Of a stretch of DNA of 64,000 bases, positions 19,264-27,778 are shown in pieces (the stretch's first letter is position 1; every line of letters starts with the position of its first letter). A program made the translations under genes and the position numbers. The stretch is from NCBI GenBank assembly GCA_964410625.1, contig CAYPHY010000003.1, forward strand, positions 1 to 64,000. The letters are read 5' to 3'. The notes under the pieces were generated by a model, which was not told the DNA's origin, did not search any database, and saw only the letters and a program-made list of their open reading frames with translations. The DNA comes from CAYPHY01 sp964410625 (GTDB lineage Bacteria > Chloroflexota > Anaerolineae > Promineifilales > Promineifilaceae).

Positions 19264-19744
19264 AAGGACGACGCAGTTGCCTTGCCTACATTGCCCACAA
19301 ATCACCTGGGTCGACTATCTCAGGTCGGCCACAAAACCACCATCAGCAATTGATGACAACTGATGACCGGTAGTGACACCAACGGGCGTAAACAGCGCGG
19401 CTGAGTGCTATTTAGATGGCTGTGCGAAATGACACGGGGACTACTGTGCGCTCCACCCCTGATCGGCTCGGCTCCATTATGCGAATCAGTGTCAGACTCA
19501 GGCGTTCATAATAAAACAAACAAAACCAATACAACTCAGCCTGCGCTCAACAGCACTATTGTACCTGAAAACCTCATCCTTGCGACAGCACCCGCAGGTA
19601 CAGATATAGATACAAACACATGCAACGGATGAGCGAATCCAACACCAATGTACCATAATTCTAGGTATTTTTCCATCCATAACTAGATGACCATTGTACT
19701 AATCCGAAAAAACCGTTGTAAGTTTTGGTGTAAGCCGAACTGAC

Positions 19745-19750
19745 TATAAT
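19745..19750 (+). promoter_or_regulatory. Candidate -10 box for the 19863 gene
   Basis: Perfect TATAAT 113 bp upstream of the ATG. The -35 is weak: TTTTGG about 16 bp upstream, or TTGTAA at a spacing of 23. Inferred from sequence only. Confidence 0.35.
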
Positions 19751-19862
19751 CTCAAATCGTCGGCACCAAACCGAAGAATAGGGGCTGAAGGCTAATGGCC
19801 TTACCAAACCAGCTTTTATCGCTCCGGCAGAATGAACAAAATTCGCTTAAGTAATGGAATAG

Positions 19863-22800
19863 ATGATGAAATTACCGAGAATAACTTTCTATACATTGAT
19901 GTTGCTCCTGACCGTGTTGTTATTTACGGCCGCCTTGCCCGGCTATGCGGAAACAAACGCTTCCTTGACGATCAATGTTGTTGGTCAAGGGGATGCAACT
20001 GCTAATCCCGGCCCGCCTTATTCAGTGGGACAGACTGTTTCCCTGTCGGCAACGCCCGCAGCAGGCTGGGTGTTTGACAGTTGGGGAATGGATGGAGATG
20101 GGGCCTGGTGGGACAGCGGTTGGGACTACCGCCTGAAAGTGAGCGTCGCCGCTGCGGGTACGGCGCGGCAGAATAAACCGGCCGAAGCCAATGTCAACTT
20201 CACCCAGGTTCTCAACGCGCTGGGGAAAAGCGGAGCAGTGGACCCCAACTCGGTTCGCGTGGTTGAGGTGAACGCTGGTGGAAACGTCATTGATGCCAAC
20301 GTACCCCTTCAATTTGATAAAGCCAGCGACTTTAACGCTAACAGCAAGGCCGCTGGAACAGTCGTCTGGATTATGAAGGGGAACACGGCCGCCGGAGCCA
20401 CCCGCCATTATCACATTTACTTTGATGTGACCAGCAAGGGGATTCCCGCCCCTTCGGTGACGCCGCAAGTCGTTCTGACAGACAATGTATCGGACGAAGG
20501 GCGTAGCACTTTTCGCGTCCAGACCAACGCCGGTACTTATTTTTATGATAAGAAAGGGGCCGGCTTTACCAGCCTGAATGACGCCCAGGGGAATGACTGG
20601 ATTAGCTGGAACACGGCCGCCGATGCCGCCGGTAAGTTTCGTGGAATCCCCAATCTGGTGCGGCCGGCCAACGGCGGCCACTTTCATCCCGGCAGCAATT
20701 CGGCAACAACCACCCTGCTTAATGAAGGGCCGCTGAAGGTTACAATCCACTCCATTGCTGGTGGCAGGACGAATCGTTGGGAAGGGATATGGGAGATTTA
20801 TCCCAGTTATGTAAAGTTTACTGTGCTACAGGCTGGCTATGATTACTGGTTCCTTTATGAGGGGACCCCTGGCGGCAAGTTAGAGCCTAACTCTGATTAT
20901 GTAGTTCGCTCCGATGGGACGCAAACAAAGGCATCGGTATCATGGAAGCAGTCGCTTGGTGCAGAGCAATGGGCCTACATCGGCGACCCGGCCGTTAACC
21001 GGGCATTGTTCCTGGTCCAGCACAACAGTGACAATGCTGTAGAGTCCTATGCACCCTCAACGAACAACGAAATGGCGATTTTTGGCTTCGGCCGTGATGG
21101 GGCGCTGGCCTTAATTAAAAAGACCGACCTACCCAATTACTTCACCATTGGCTTGCTCGCAGACCCCGCTTTTAATGCCGCTTCCCAGTCCATTAAGGAC
21201 GCCTATAAAGACCTGAATGTAACCGTTGGCGCGAGCGAAGTTCGCCCAGGCGCATTGCTAGGCAATCAAAACCCGGTCAACTTCACCATCACCGGCGACC
21301 ATACGATTACGGCGACCTTTATCCCAGTACAATATACGCTAACCATCAATACCTTTGGCGAAGGGACGGTGAGTAAATCGCCGAACAAGACAACCTATGA
21401 TCATGGTGAAGTCGTCACGTTGACCGCCAATCCCAGCGCGGGCCATACCTTTGCCGGTTGGACGGGTGACCTGACTGGAACAACTAACCCGCAGACGATT
21501 ACGATGCTGGGCGATCGTACGGTAAACGCCAACTTTGCCCCGGCCTACACCATCACCACCAGCACGGATGGCAATGGTACGATCGAGCTTACTCCCGATC
21601 TGCCGGGTTATCCGGCTGGGGAGCCAGTAACGGTCACGGCCGTTCCCAACCCTGGCTATGAGTTCGCCAGTTGGGGCGGGGACTTAAGCGGAACGACAAA
21701 CCCGCAATCCATTAACGTCAATTCTAATTTTACCATCAGCGCGACGTTTACGGCCGCGCAATATAACCTGTCCATCAGCCAGGTTGGCAACGGGAGCGTG
21801 GCGAAATCACCAGATAAACCTACCTATAGTTACGGGGAAAAGGTGACGCTGACCGCCACACCCGCCTCTGGTTGGGCCTTTACCGGCTGGTCGGGGGATG
21901 TGATCTCCCCAACCAACCCGCTGGAGCTGACCATTGAAGGGAATACGGCGCTTGTTGCCAACTTCATGCAAGAAGCATCCCATACCCTGAGCGTGACCAA
22001 AGTTGGCGAAGGGTCGTTCACGGTTAATCCCCCCGTTGGTCCTTACCCAACTGGAACGCCGATCACGATAACCGCCACACCGGCCGCCGGCTGGGTCTTC
22101 ACGGGCTGGACGGGTGATCAGACCTCCAGCAGCAACCCATTGGTCTTCTTAATTGGCGCGGATACGGCCGTTGTTGCCAACTTTGCCCAAGAAACCTACG
22201 AACTCAATGTGACAACAATAGGGCAGGGCAATGTGGTCAAGAGTCCGAACAAGACCACGTATACGCCAGGGGAAACGGTTACATTGACGGCCCAACCCGC
22301 CGCCGGTTGGAACTTTGTCGGTTGGGGCGGCAGCCTGAGCGGTAGTGATAATCCGGCCACCGTGGTGATGAACGACCATAAATCAATCACCGCCACCTTT
22401 ATTCGACCCGGCCAGGGCAGTCTGGTCACCGATGGCTTCAACAGTTGTACGCTGGACACCAGCTTGTGGACCTTCATCGATCCACGCGGCGATTCCAGCT
22501 ATAAGGTGACGGGAACAGCGCTGGAGATCACCGTTCCCTCAACAGAAGAAGGCCACAACATCTGGACAGATGGCAACTTCTCTGCACGGTTGATGCAGCC
22601 CGCTGGCTCTGGTGATTTCCAGATTCAGGCACGCTTTACTTCCCTGGTTTCCCAGCCATTCCAACTGCAAGGTCTTTTAATCGAAGAGGATGCGGCTAAT
22701 TACATCCGCTTCGATTCCTACTATGCTCGAGACAGTATGATGCACATTTATGTGCAAACCTACAACAATACCATTCCCTCCAAGAAGGCGGACATTCCGA

Positions 22801-23300
22801 TCAGTGCCACGGCCCCGGTCTATCTGCGGGTTACTCGTGTCGGTGATGAATGGACGATGACGTATTCGACCGATGGAACAACCTGGCTGGAAGCAGCTAC
22901 CTTTAGCTACGGACTCAATGTGACGTCAGCAGGCGTTTTTGCCGGTAATGTTCAGCCCCGGCGAAATGAAATGGCCCCGGTGCACACGGCCGTCATCGAT
23001 TACTTCCACAACACGGCCGCTGGCAGCCCGCCGGTGGATACGCCCTTGTTGGATCTAAACATCGTCGGTCAAGGGTCGGTGGCGAAAAGCCCGGACCAAC
23101 AAGACTATAGTTGCGGCGAACGTGTCCAACTGACGGCAAGCCCAGCCAATGGCGCGACTTTCACCGGTTGGACGGGCGATGTCGAAAGCACAGCCAATCC
23201 ACTGGCCGTGACGCTTTCTGAACCAACAACGATCAACGCCGTATTTAGCGGCGGAAGCAACCGCTTCCAACTCTATCTGCCATTGGGCATTAACGACTAA
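19863..23300 (+). CDS. Secreted InlB-repeat protein with inserted WDYRL domain and DUF1349-like domain
   Basis: A 1145-residue secreted protein. A signal peptide (to about residue 29, PGYA) is followed by divergent InlB-B-type repeats (Flg_new-like: TPAAGWVFDSW, AGWTGDLTGTTNPQTI). The first repeat starts at about 33, breaks at WGMDGDGA, and resumes at NPVNFTITGDHTITATF near 468. The roughly 385 residues between (WWDSGWDYRL onward) are homologous to the domain inserted in the giant gene. Five more repeats run from about 490 to 845. Residues 850-1053 resemble DUF1349/concanavalin sandwiches (DGFNSCTLDTSLWTF, LQGLLIEEDAANYIRFD). A last repeat (1062-1128) precedes the terminal LYLPLGIND. The ribosome binding site is weak (GGAATAG). 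Surface adhesion or glycan-related function is inferred; the inserted domain could be catalytic. Confidence 0.85.
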   Translation: MMKLPRITFYTLMLLLTVLLFTAALPGYAETNASLTINVVGQGDATANPGPPYSVGQTVSLSATPAAGWVFDSWGMDGDGAWWDSGWDYRLKVSVAAAGTARQNKPAEANVNFTQVLNALGKSGAVDPNSVRVVEVNAGGNVIDANVPLQFDKASDFNANSKAAGTVVWIMKGNTAAGATRHYHIYFDVTSKGIPAPSVTPQVVLTDNVSDEGRSTFRVQTNAGTYFYDKKGAGFTSLNDAQGNDWISWNTAADAAGKFRGIPNLVRPANGGHFHPGSNSATTTLLNEGPLKVTIHSIAGGRTNRWEGIWEIYPSYVKFTVLQAGYDYWFLYEGTPGGKLEPNSDYVVRSDGTQTKASVSWKQSLGAEQWAYIGDPAVNRALFLVQHNSDNAVESYAPSTNNEMAIFGFGRDGALALIKKTDLPNYFTIGLLADPAFNAASQSIKDAYKDLNVTVGASEVRPGALLGNQNPVNFTITGDHTITATFIPVQYTLTINTFGEGTVSKSPNKTTYDHGEVVTLTANPSAGHTFAGWTGDLTGTTNPQTITMLGDRTVNANFAPAYTITTSTDGNGTIELTPDLPGYPAGEPVTVTAVPNPGYEFASWGGDLSGTTNPQSINVNSNFTISATFTAAQYNLSISQVGNGSVAKSPDKPTYSYGEKVTLTATPASGWAFTGWSGDVISPTNPLELTIEGNTALVANFMQEASHTLSVTKVGEGSFTVNPPVGPYPTGTPITITATPAAGWVFTGWTGDQTSSSNPLVFLIGADTAVVANFAQETYELNVTTIGQGNVVKSPNKTTYTPGETVTLTAQPAAGWNFVGWGGSLSGSDNPATVVMNDHKSITATFIRPGQGSLVTDGFNSCTLDTSLWTFIDPRGDSSYKVTGTALEITVPSTEEGHNIWTDGNFSARLMQPAGSGDFQIQARFTSLVSQPFQLQGLLIEEDAANYIRFDSYYARDSMMHIYVQTYNNTIPSKKADIPISATAPVYLRVTRVGDEWTMTYSTDGTTWLEAATFSYGLNVTSAGVFAGNVQPRRNEMAPVHTAVIDYFHNTAAGSPPVDTPLLDLNIVGQGSVAKSPDQQDYSCGERVQLTASPANGATFTGWTGDVESTANPLAVTLSEPTTINAVFSGGSNRFQLYLPLGIND

Positions 23301-23314
23301 TCAAGGTAAGTAGG

Positions 23315-23385
23315 GCTCACGCAAAGACGCCAAGGACGCTAAGCATTTTTATCTTTGCGCTCTTGGCGTCTTTGCGTGAGCTTTT
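23315..23385 (+). terminator. Strong terminator with 20-bp arms
   Basis: GCTCACGCAAAGACGCCAAG (23315-23334) pairs perfectly with 23362-23381, followed by TTTT. It sits 15 bp past the stop of the 19863-23300 gene. The 5-prime part of a longer ORF reading through it is why the next gene's start is placed at 23439. Confidence 0.75.
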
Positions 23386-23438
23386 CCAGTCAAGATTTCT
23401 CGCAAGGCGGCCGAAGTGTGATACAATTCCATTGTATT

Positions 23439-23966
23439 ATGTCTTCAAATCTTCAGCCGTCTTATCAACCAACGGCCGAGCAACTGGCGCGTGATCAGGC
23501 GTTGAAACGCCACAACCGCCTCTATGTTCTGCTGCCGCTGGCTATTGCTGTATTCATCGCCCTCGGCTTGCTAATCACGCTCACGGTCCTCGCTTTCTTG
23601 CCCAACCACGATTCAATACGCCAATTCATTTCCGCCATGGCCGACATCGTGATTATTTTGGCCTCGATCCCGATAACGTTGCTCTGTGCCATTTTGCCGG
23701 TTGCCTATGTGGCATTGGCCTTAAACCGCCGCCAACAGCGCAAACTATATCCGCAGACGGGGCCGATGGCTTATCGCGGCCGTATCCAATCCTTCCTGTG
23801 GTGGTTGCAAAGCAAGCTCGACCAGTTGCAAGCGGCCGTCGAAAAAGGCTCGACCACGCTGGCGAACCGCGTTATGGCGGCGCACGAACGATTTGAGTAT
23901 TACAGAACGTTGAGCGACCGGCTCCCACGCTATTTTAGGAGTAATAGAGATGACACAAGTGACTGA
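23439..23966 (+). CDS. Two-helix membrane protein of unknown function
   Basis: About 175 residues from the ATG at 23439 (MSSNLQPSYQ). An upstream in-frame extension to 23355 runs through the terminator hairpin and is unlikely. Two strong membrane helices are visible (LYVLLPLAIAVFIALGLLI and ADIVIILASIPITLLCAILP), with a basic, coiled cytoplasmic tail (SKLDQLQAAVEKGSTTLANR). It overlaps the next gene by 17 bp, indicating translational coupling. No family recognised. Its company with a small membrane protein and a PHP-AlbA protein suggests a membrane-associated unit of unknown role. Confidence 0.65.
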   Translation: MSSNLQPSYQPTAEQLARDQALKRHNRLYVLLPLAIAVFIALGLLITLTVLAFLPNHDSIRQFISAMADIVIILASIPITLLCAILPVAYVALALNRRQQRKLYPQTGPMAYRGRIQSFLWWLQSKLDQLQAAVEKGSTTLANRVMAAHERFEYYRTLSDRLPRYFRSNRDDTSD

Positions 23967-24201
23967 ACAAGTCGAAGAACAATTAAATGAAAACTGGCGC
24001 ACCACCTTTTATTTGGGTGGCACGATTATTGGGGCGCTGATCGGATTGGCTACGGCCTATCTGATGGTGCGCTCGGCTGAAGAGCAGGGGGGGCAGCCGC
24101 CGAAGATTTCAACGGCCGATGCCGTGCGTATTGGCGTCAGCACGATTGGCCTGGTACGCGGTATTGCCGTGTTGGGCGACAATCCGGGGAAGAAGAAATA
24201 G
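23950..24201 (+). CDS. Small membrane protein (83 aa)
   Basis: Encodes 83 residues with one hydrophobic helix (FYLGGTIIGALIGLATAYLM) and possibly a weaker second (VRIGVSTIGLVRGIAVLG). The GGxxxGxxxG spacing suggests helix packing. It overlaps the upstream gene by 17 bp and starts 8 nt after AGGAG. The PHP-AlbA gene begins 11 bp downstream. Function unknown; likely one transcription unit with both neighbours. Confidence 0.7.
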   Translation: MTQVTEQVEEQLNENWRTTFYLGGTIIGALIGLATAYLMVRSAEEQGGQPPKISTADAVRIGVSTIGLVRGIAVLGDNPGKKK

Positions 24202-24212
24202 GCAGTCGGTAT

Positions 24213-26042
24213 ATGGCAAACCCAAACCAATCAGGTTTGACGAATGACCAGCGTACTTCACGCGGCGGCCGACGCAAGCGACGTGGTAGCGATTCTAAGT
24301 CGGCAGGCCAAAGCCAATGGCGGCGTGTCGATCTCCATATCCATACCCCTGCCTCCAGCGATTATCATGAACCCCATATCAGCTATCTTGATGTCTTACG
24401 CCAGGCGGCATTGCGCGGCCTGGATGTGATCGCCATCACCGACCACAACACCGTAGCTGGCTTCGCCGCCATGCGCCGCGAGATTGAACAGTTGATATGG
24501 TTGGAAAGTTTAGGGCGGATTGAGTCGGGGGAACAATGGCGGCTTGATGAGTACCGGCGGCTATTGGACAAGATGTTAGTCTTGCCCGGCTTTGAATTTA
24601 CCGCTACTTTCGGCTTTCATGTCCTCGGTATCTTTCCCCCCGACACCTCGATCAGCTTTCTGGAGCATCTACTTTTAACCTTGCGCGTCCCGCCCCACTT
24701 GCTGGAGGAAGGCAGCTCGTTGGTCGGCGCGACAAGCGATGTACTCACCGCTTACCGGGTGATCAACGAAGCAGGGGGGCTGGTGATTGCCGCCCACGTG
24801 AATTCGGGTAATGGTGTGCTGATGCGCGGCCTGGATTTTGGCGGCCAAACACGCATCGCCTATACCCAAGACCCCAATTTGCACGCGCTGGAAGTGACCG
24901 ATTTAGAGAAGCGAGGCCGACAGACCACGCGCCGCTTCTTCGATGGCTCCACCCCCGAATATCCACGGCCGATGCGCTGCATCCAGGGTTCCGACGCCCA
25001 TCGCCTGGTGCGGGAATCCCCTACCTCTCGTAATTTGGGCATCGGCGACCGGGTGACGGAAATGCTGTTGAGCGATGTCTCCTTTGAGGCCATCGCCGCT
25101 GTGATTAAAGGTAACGATTTTTCGCTGACGCGGCCGTATCGCGGCCCGGCGAAGGCCGTTGATTTTGTGCAATTAGCCCGCGAGGAAGGGGAGTCGCTCG
25201 TCCAGGCGTTCCATGCCTCCATGGCCCAGCGCGGCGGCCATCTCGACCGTATATTGCGTGATGTCTGTGCGATGGCCAACACCAATGGCGGAACAGTTTA
25301 TATTGGTGTTTCGGCCGATCCGCGCCAGAAGCCAGACGGCGTCCGTGACACCAAACGGGCGATTGAGCGGTTGGAGAGTGAAATTACCCGTCGCTTCAGC
25401 CCAGAGCCGGAGGTGATGATTGACAGTTTGCCAACGCAAGGCGTCACCGTCGTGCGTATTACCGTCCAGCCCGGCCGCGAACAGCCGTATGCCATTGACT
25501 ATAGTCAGTTTTATATACGCGACGAAGCGGAGACGAATTTGGCCGTCCGTGATGAGATCGTGCGTATGGTCGAGCGCGGGTTGCTGGCTGCGGGAGCGGC
25601 CGAAACGCCAGCGATTATAGAACCAGAAGCGGCCGTTACCCCAACGCAACCTGCTACGCCAACTATTGCGCCGGAAGAGCAAACAACAGCGACGATGGTT
25701 CCGCGCACAGGTGTCGAGATCGTTGAGAGCCATAAGCGCGACGGCACCATTTATCATACCGTCCGCGATCTACGCAACGACAATTTGATTAAAAACGTCA
25801 CCCGTTCTTCAGCCCGCCGTTTGTGGCATTATGCCATTACCCAGGCGGAAGAGGGTAAGCTCGATCTCAATAATGTACGCTGGCGGAACAACATGGCCGT
25901 CCTCAATGAACGTCATAAAGGGGATATGGACTGGTATGATCTCGCGCTGCGGGACGGGGACGAAGTCCACATCTACTACGGCGTCACCGATAGTGGGCTG
26001 AATGATGAATGGCTGGCGCTAGTGGAAGAGATGACAAAGTAA
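24213..26042 (+). CDS. PHP-domain phosphoesterase fused to a Schlafen AlbA_2 domain
   Basis: A 609-residue protein. The N-terminal PHP metal-dependent phosphoesterase domain shows DLHIHT (40-45), ITDHN (75-79), AAHVNSG and QGSDAH metal-binding motifs. Residues about 325-455 match the AlbA_2/Schlafen-type nucleic-acid-binding domain (MANTNGGTVYIGV, YSQFYIRDEAETNLAV). An acidic, Thr/Pro-rich linker leads to a C-terminal domain of about 110 residues (DNLIKNVTRSSARRLWHYAI) that I do not recognise. PHP domains hydrolyse phosphoesters and occur in DNA polymerases and nucleases; AlbA_2 proteins are linked to nucleic acid binding and sometimes to defence. A nuclease or nucleotide-signal hydrolase is inferred. 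The start has only a weak ribosome site and lies 11 bp after the preceding stop. Confidence 0.75.
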   Translation: MANPNQSGLTNDQRTSRGGRRKRRGSDSKSAGQSQWRRVDLHIHTPASSDYHEPHISYLDVLRQAALRGLDVIAITDHNTVAGFAAMRREIEQLIWLESLGRIESGEQWRLDEYRRLLDKMLVLPGFEFTATFGFHVLGIFPPDTSISFLEHLLLTLRVPPHLLEEGSSLVGATSDVLTAYRVINEAGGLVIAAHVNSGNGVLMRGLDFGGQTRIAYTQDPNLHALEVTDLEKRGRQTTRRFFDGSTPEYPRPMRCIQGSDAHRLVRESPTSRNLGIGDRVTEMLLSDVSFEAIAAVIKGNDFSLTRPYRGPAKAVDFVQLAREEGESLVQAFHASMAQRGGHLDRILRDVCAMANTNGGTVYIGVSADPRQKPDGVRDTKRAIERLESEITRRFSPEPEVMIDSLPTQGVTVVRITVQPGREQPYAIDYSQFYIRDEAETNLAVRDEIVRMVERGLLAAGAAETPAIIEPEAAVTPTQPATPTIAPEEQTTATMVPRTGVEIVESHKRDGTIYHTVRDLRNDNLIKNVTRSSARRLWHYAITQAEEGKLDLNNVRWRNNMAVLNERHKGDMDWYDLALRDGDEVHIYYGVTDSGLNDEWLALVEEMTK

Positions 26043-26105
26043 AGGATGAGGGATAAAGGATGAAATAACTCGTTTTCATCCTTCATCCCTCATCCTTCAT
26101 CCTTT
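26041..26105. repeat. Inverted heptamer array (GGATGAR / ATCCTTC)
   Basis: Purine arm 26041-26065 and pyrimidine arm 26073-26105 are complementary 7-bp arrays. They fill the gap exactly, from the stop codon of the PHP gene to the ATG of the next gene. Confidence 0.85.
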
Positions 26106-26606
26106 ATGAGAAGGGTTGGAATTTTAACGGTCAGTGATCGCGGATCACGTGGGGAATATGAAGATCGCAGCGGCCCGGCGGCGGCCGCGTTGCTACGAGC
26201 CGAAACTGAGTGGCACATTGCCCGCCAGGAGATCATTCCCGACGACTTCAGCACCATTGTGGAGACGCTCAGCGATTGGTGCGAGGCAGGACTGGACTTG
26301 ATCTTGACGACCGGAGGGACGGGCTTCGCCCCGCGTGATGTGACCCCAGAAGCGACCCGTCGTGTCATTGAGCGCGAAACACCGGGGATTGCGGAAGCAT
26401 TACGCGCCGAAAGCTTGAAGATCACCCGCCACGCGATGCTCTCGCGGGCAGTCGCCGGGATTCGCGGCCGCACGCTGATCATCAACCTCCCCGGCAACCC
26501 TAAAGCCATCGGTGAAAACCTGTCAATTCTTCTCCCCGTCCTTCCCCACGCCCTCGACCTGCTCTCCGAATCATCAGAAAGCGAATCCACCCACCGTTCG
26601 GTCTAG
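26106..26606 (+). CDS. mog: Molybdopterin adenylyltransferase-like protein (MogA/MoaB family)
   Basis: A 166-residue protein of the MoCF_biosynth fold, close to the usual length for MogA/MoaB. It shows TVSDRGSRGEYEDRSGP, LTTGGTGFAPRDVTPEA and INLPGNPKAIGENL, the conserved molybdopterin-binding loops. The family adenylylates molybdopterin before molybdenum insertion. No other molybdenum-cofactor gene is nearby, so its partners must lie elsewhere. The ATG directly abuts a pyrimidine-rich heptamer array, leaving no Shine-Dalgarno sequence. MoaB-type proteins of unclear activity share the fold, so the exact step is uncertain. Confidence 0.85.
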   Translation: MRRVGILTVSDRGSRGEYEDRSGPAAAALLRAETEWHIARQEIIPDDFSTIVETLSDWCEAGLDLILTTGGTGFAPRDVTPEATRRVIERETPGIAEALRAESLKITRHAMLSRAVAGIRGRTLIINLPGNPKAIGENLSILLPVLPHALDLLSESSESESTHRSV

Positions 26607-26648
26607 TAGCGGTGTTCAGTGTTCGGAAAGCGGTTTATTAGTTATTAG

Positions 26649-26749
26649 TATATTGGTGTAGTGGTGTATTGCTCTATATCAGTAGCCATATACCACTACA
26701 CCAATATACCAATCTCTCAGTCCCCCAATCTCTCAATCTCTAATTCTCT
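26649..26749. repeat. Inverted repeat plus CAATCTCT array
   Basis: TATATTGGTGTAGTGGT (26649-26665) is complementary to 26692-26708. A pyrimidine-rich 7/8-bp array (CAATCTCT, CAGTCCCC) then runs to 26749 and abuts the ATG of the EamA gene. Confidence 0.8.
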
Positions 26750-27679
26750 ATGCACTCCCAACCCTCCACCCCCACCCTCCCCCGTTCCTACTGGCGAGCG
26801 AATCTGCTGCTGACGTTGACGGCCGCTATCTGGGGCTTCGCCTTCGTCGCCCAGCGAGCGGGGATGGAATTTGTTGGGCCATTCACCTTTAACGGCCTCC
26901 GCTTCGCCATCGGTGGGCTGGTGTTAACCCCATTCATCCTCTCCCCTGTGGCGCGGGTTGGGGTTTCCAACCAAAACCCGCAACCCATACAACCCGCACA
27001 ACCCACGAGCCGAATGTTGCTAATTGGCGGACTGTTATCGGGAACCGTCCTCTTTGCCGCCGCCACCCTACAGCAAATGGGACTGGTCTACACCACCGCA
27101 GGCAAAGCCGGATTTATCACCGGCCTCTATGTCGTTCTGGTCCCCATTCTTGGCTTAGCATTAGGCCAGCGAACTTCGGCTTTCACCTGGCTTGGCGTCG
27201 CCTTGGCGACCATCGGCCTCTACTTGCTCAGCGTTCGCGGCGATTTTACAATAGGTCTGGGCGATTTATTGGTGTTGGTCGGGGCGGTGTTGTGGGCTAT
27301 CCACATCCTGGTACTGGGCCACTTCTCTCCGCGCACTGATTCGACCCGGCTGGCCTTGGTCCAATTTGTAACCTGTGCCGTATTAAGTCTGCTAGCGGCC
27401 GTCCTCTTTGAGACGATCACCTTCGCCGGTATCGAGGGCGCGTTGCTGCCGATCCTCTATGCGGGGATTATGTCGGTGGGGGTTGGCTATACCTTGCAGG
27501 TTTTCGGCCAACGACAGGCGCGGCCGTCCCATGTGGCGATTTTGCTCAGCCTGGAATCCGTCTTCGCCGTCATCGGTGGTTGGCTGCTGCTAAACGAGCA
27601 ACTCTCTGGGCGGGCGTTGCTCGGTTGTGGCCTGATGCTGCTAGGGATCATCGTCTCCCAATTGGTACGTAAGGAATAA
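26750..27679 (+). CDS. EamA/DMT-superfamily membrane transporter
   Basis: A 309-residue protein with about ten hydrophobic helices in two EamA halves (WGFAFVAQRAGM, GLYLLSVRGDF, FAVIGGWLLLNEQLSG). The drug/metabolite transporter superfamily exports metabolites or amino acids; the substrate cannot be told from sequence. Loop residues around 73-86 (NQNPQPIQPAQPT) are encoded by an in-frame AACCCGC-type heptamer array (26969-27007), an insertion unlike the rest of the family. The start follows a pyrimidine array without a Shine-Dalgarno sequence. Confidence 0.85.
   Translation: MHSQPSTPTLPRSYWRANLLLTLTAAIWGFAFVAQRAGMEFVGPFTFNGLRFAIGGLVLTPFILSPVARVGVSNQNPQPIQPAQPTSRMLLIGGLLSGTVLFAAATLQQMGLVYTTAGKAGFITGLYVVLVPILGLALGQRTSAFTWLGVALATIGLYLLSVRGDFTIGLGDLLVLVGAVLWAIHILVLGHFSPRTDSTRLALVQFVTCAVLSLLAAVLFETITFAGIEGALLPILYAGIMSVGVGYTLQVFGQRQARPSHVAILLSLESVFAVIGGWLLLNEQLSGRALLGCGLMLLGIIVSQLVRKE
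26969..27007. repeat. In-frame heptamer array inside the EamA gene
   Basis: Imperfect 7-bp units (AACCCGC, AACCCAT, AACCCGC, AACCCAC) encode the hydrophilic loop NQNPQPIQPAQPT between the second and third helices. Confidence 0.65.
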
Positions 27680-27701
27680 GACGCTCCTCCGAATCGCAAA
27701 T

Positions 27702-27728
27702 GTAGCGCGATTTGCCAAATCGCGTTAC
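27702..27728. repeat. Intergenic palindrome CGCGATTT..AAATCGCG
   Basis: Eight-bp arms (27706-27713, 27717-27724) with a GCC loop and GTA/TAC outer pairs, between the EamA and rlmI genes. It could end the EamA transcript; there is no T-tract. Confidence 0.5.
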
Positions 27729-27778
27729 GGTTTCCCACATAACCAATTGGAGATGAACCACAGCTTTTCCTGCTCAAA

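Larger units (their letters stand above)
19125..19862. other. 738-bp divergent intergenic region
   Basis: Separates the giant minus-strand gene from the plus-strand 19863 gene, so promoters for both should lie here. It contains a seven-copy heptamer array (19215-19263) and a consensus TATAAT at 19745-19750. No convincing small gene was found. Confidence 0.6.

Noticed and set aside
20022..20750. 242-codon minus-strand ORF within the 19863 gene
   Set aside because: No domain or signal; the plus frame is supported by signal peptide, repeats and homology to the inserted domain of the giant gene.
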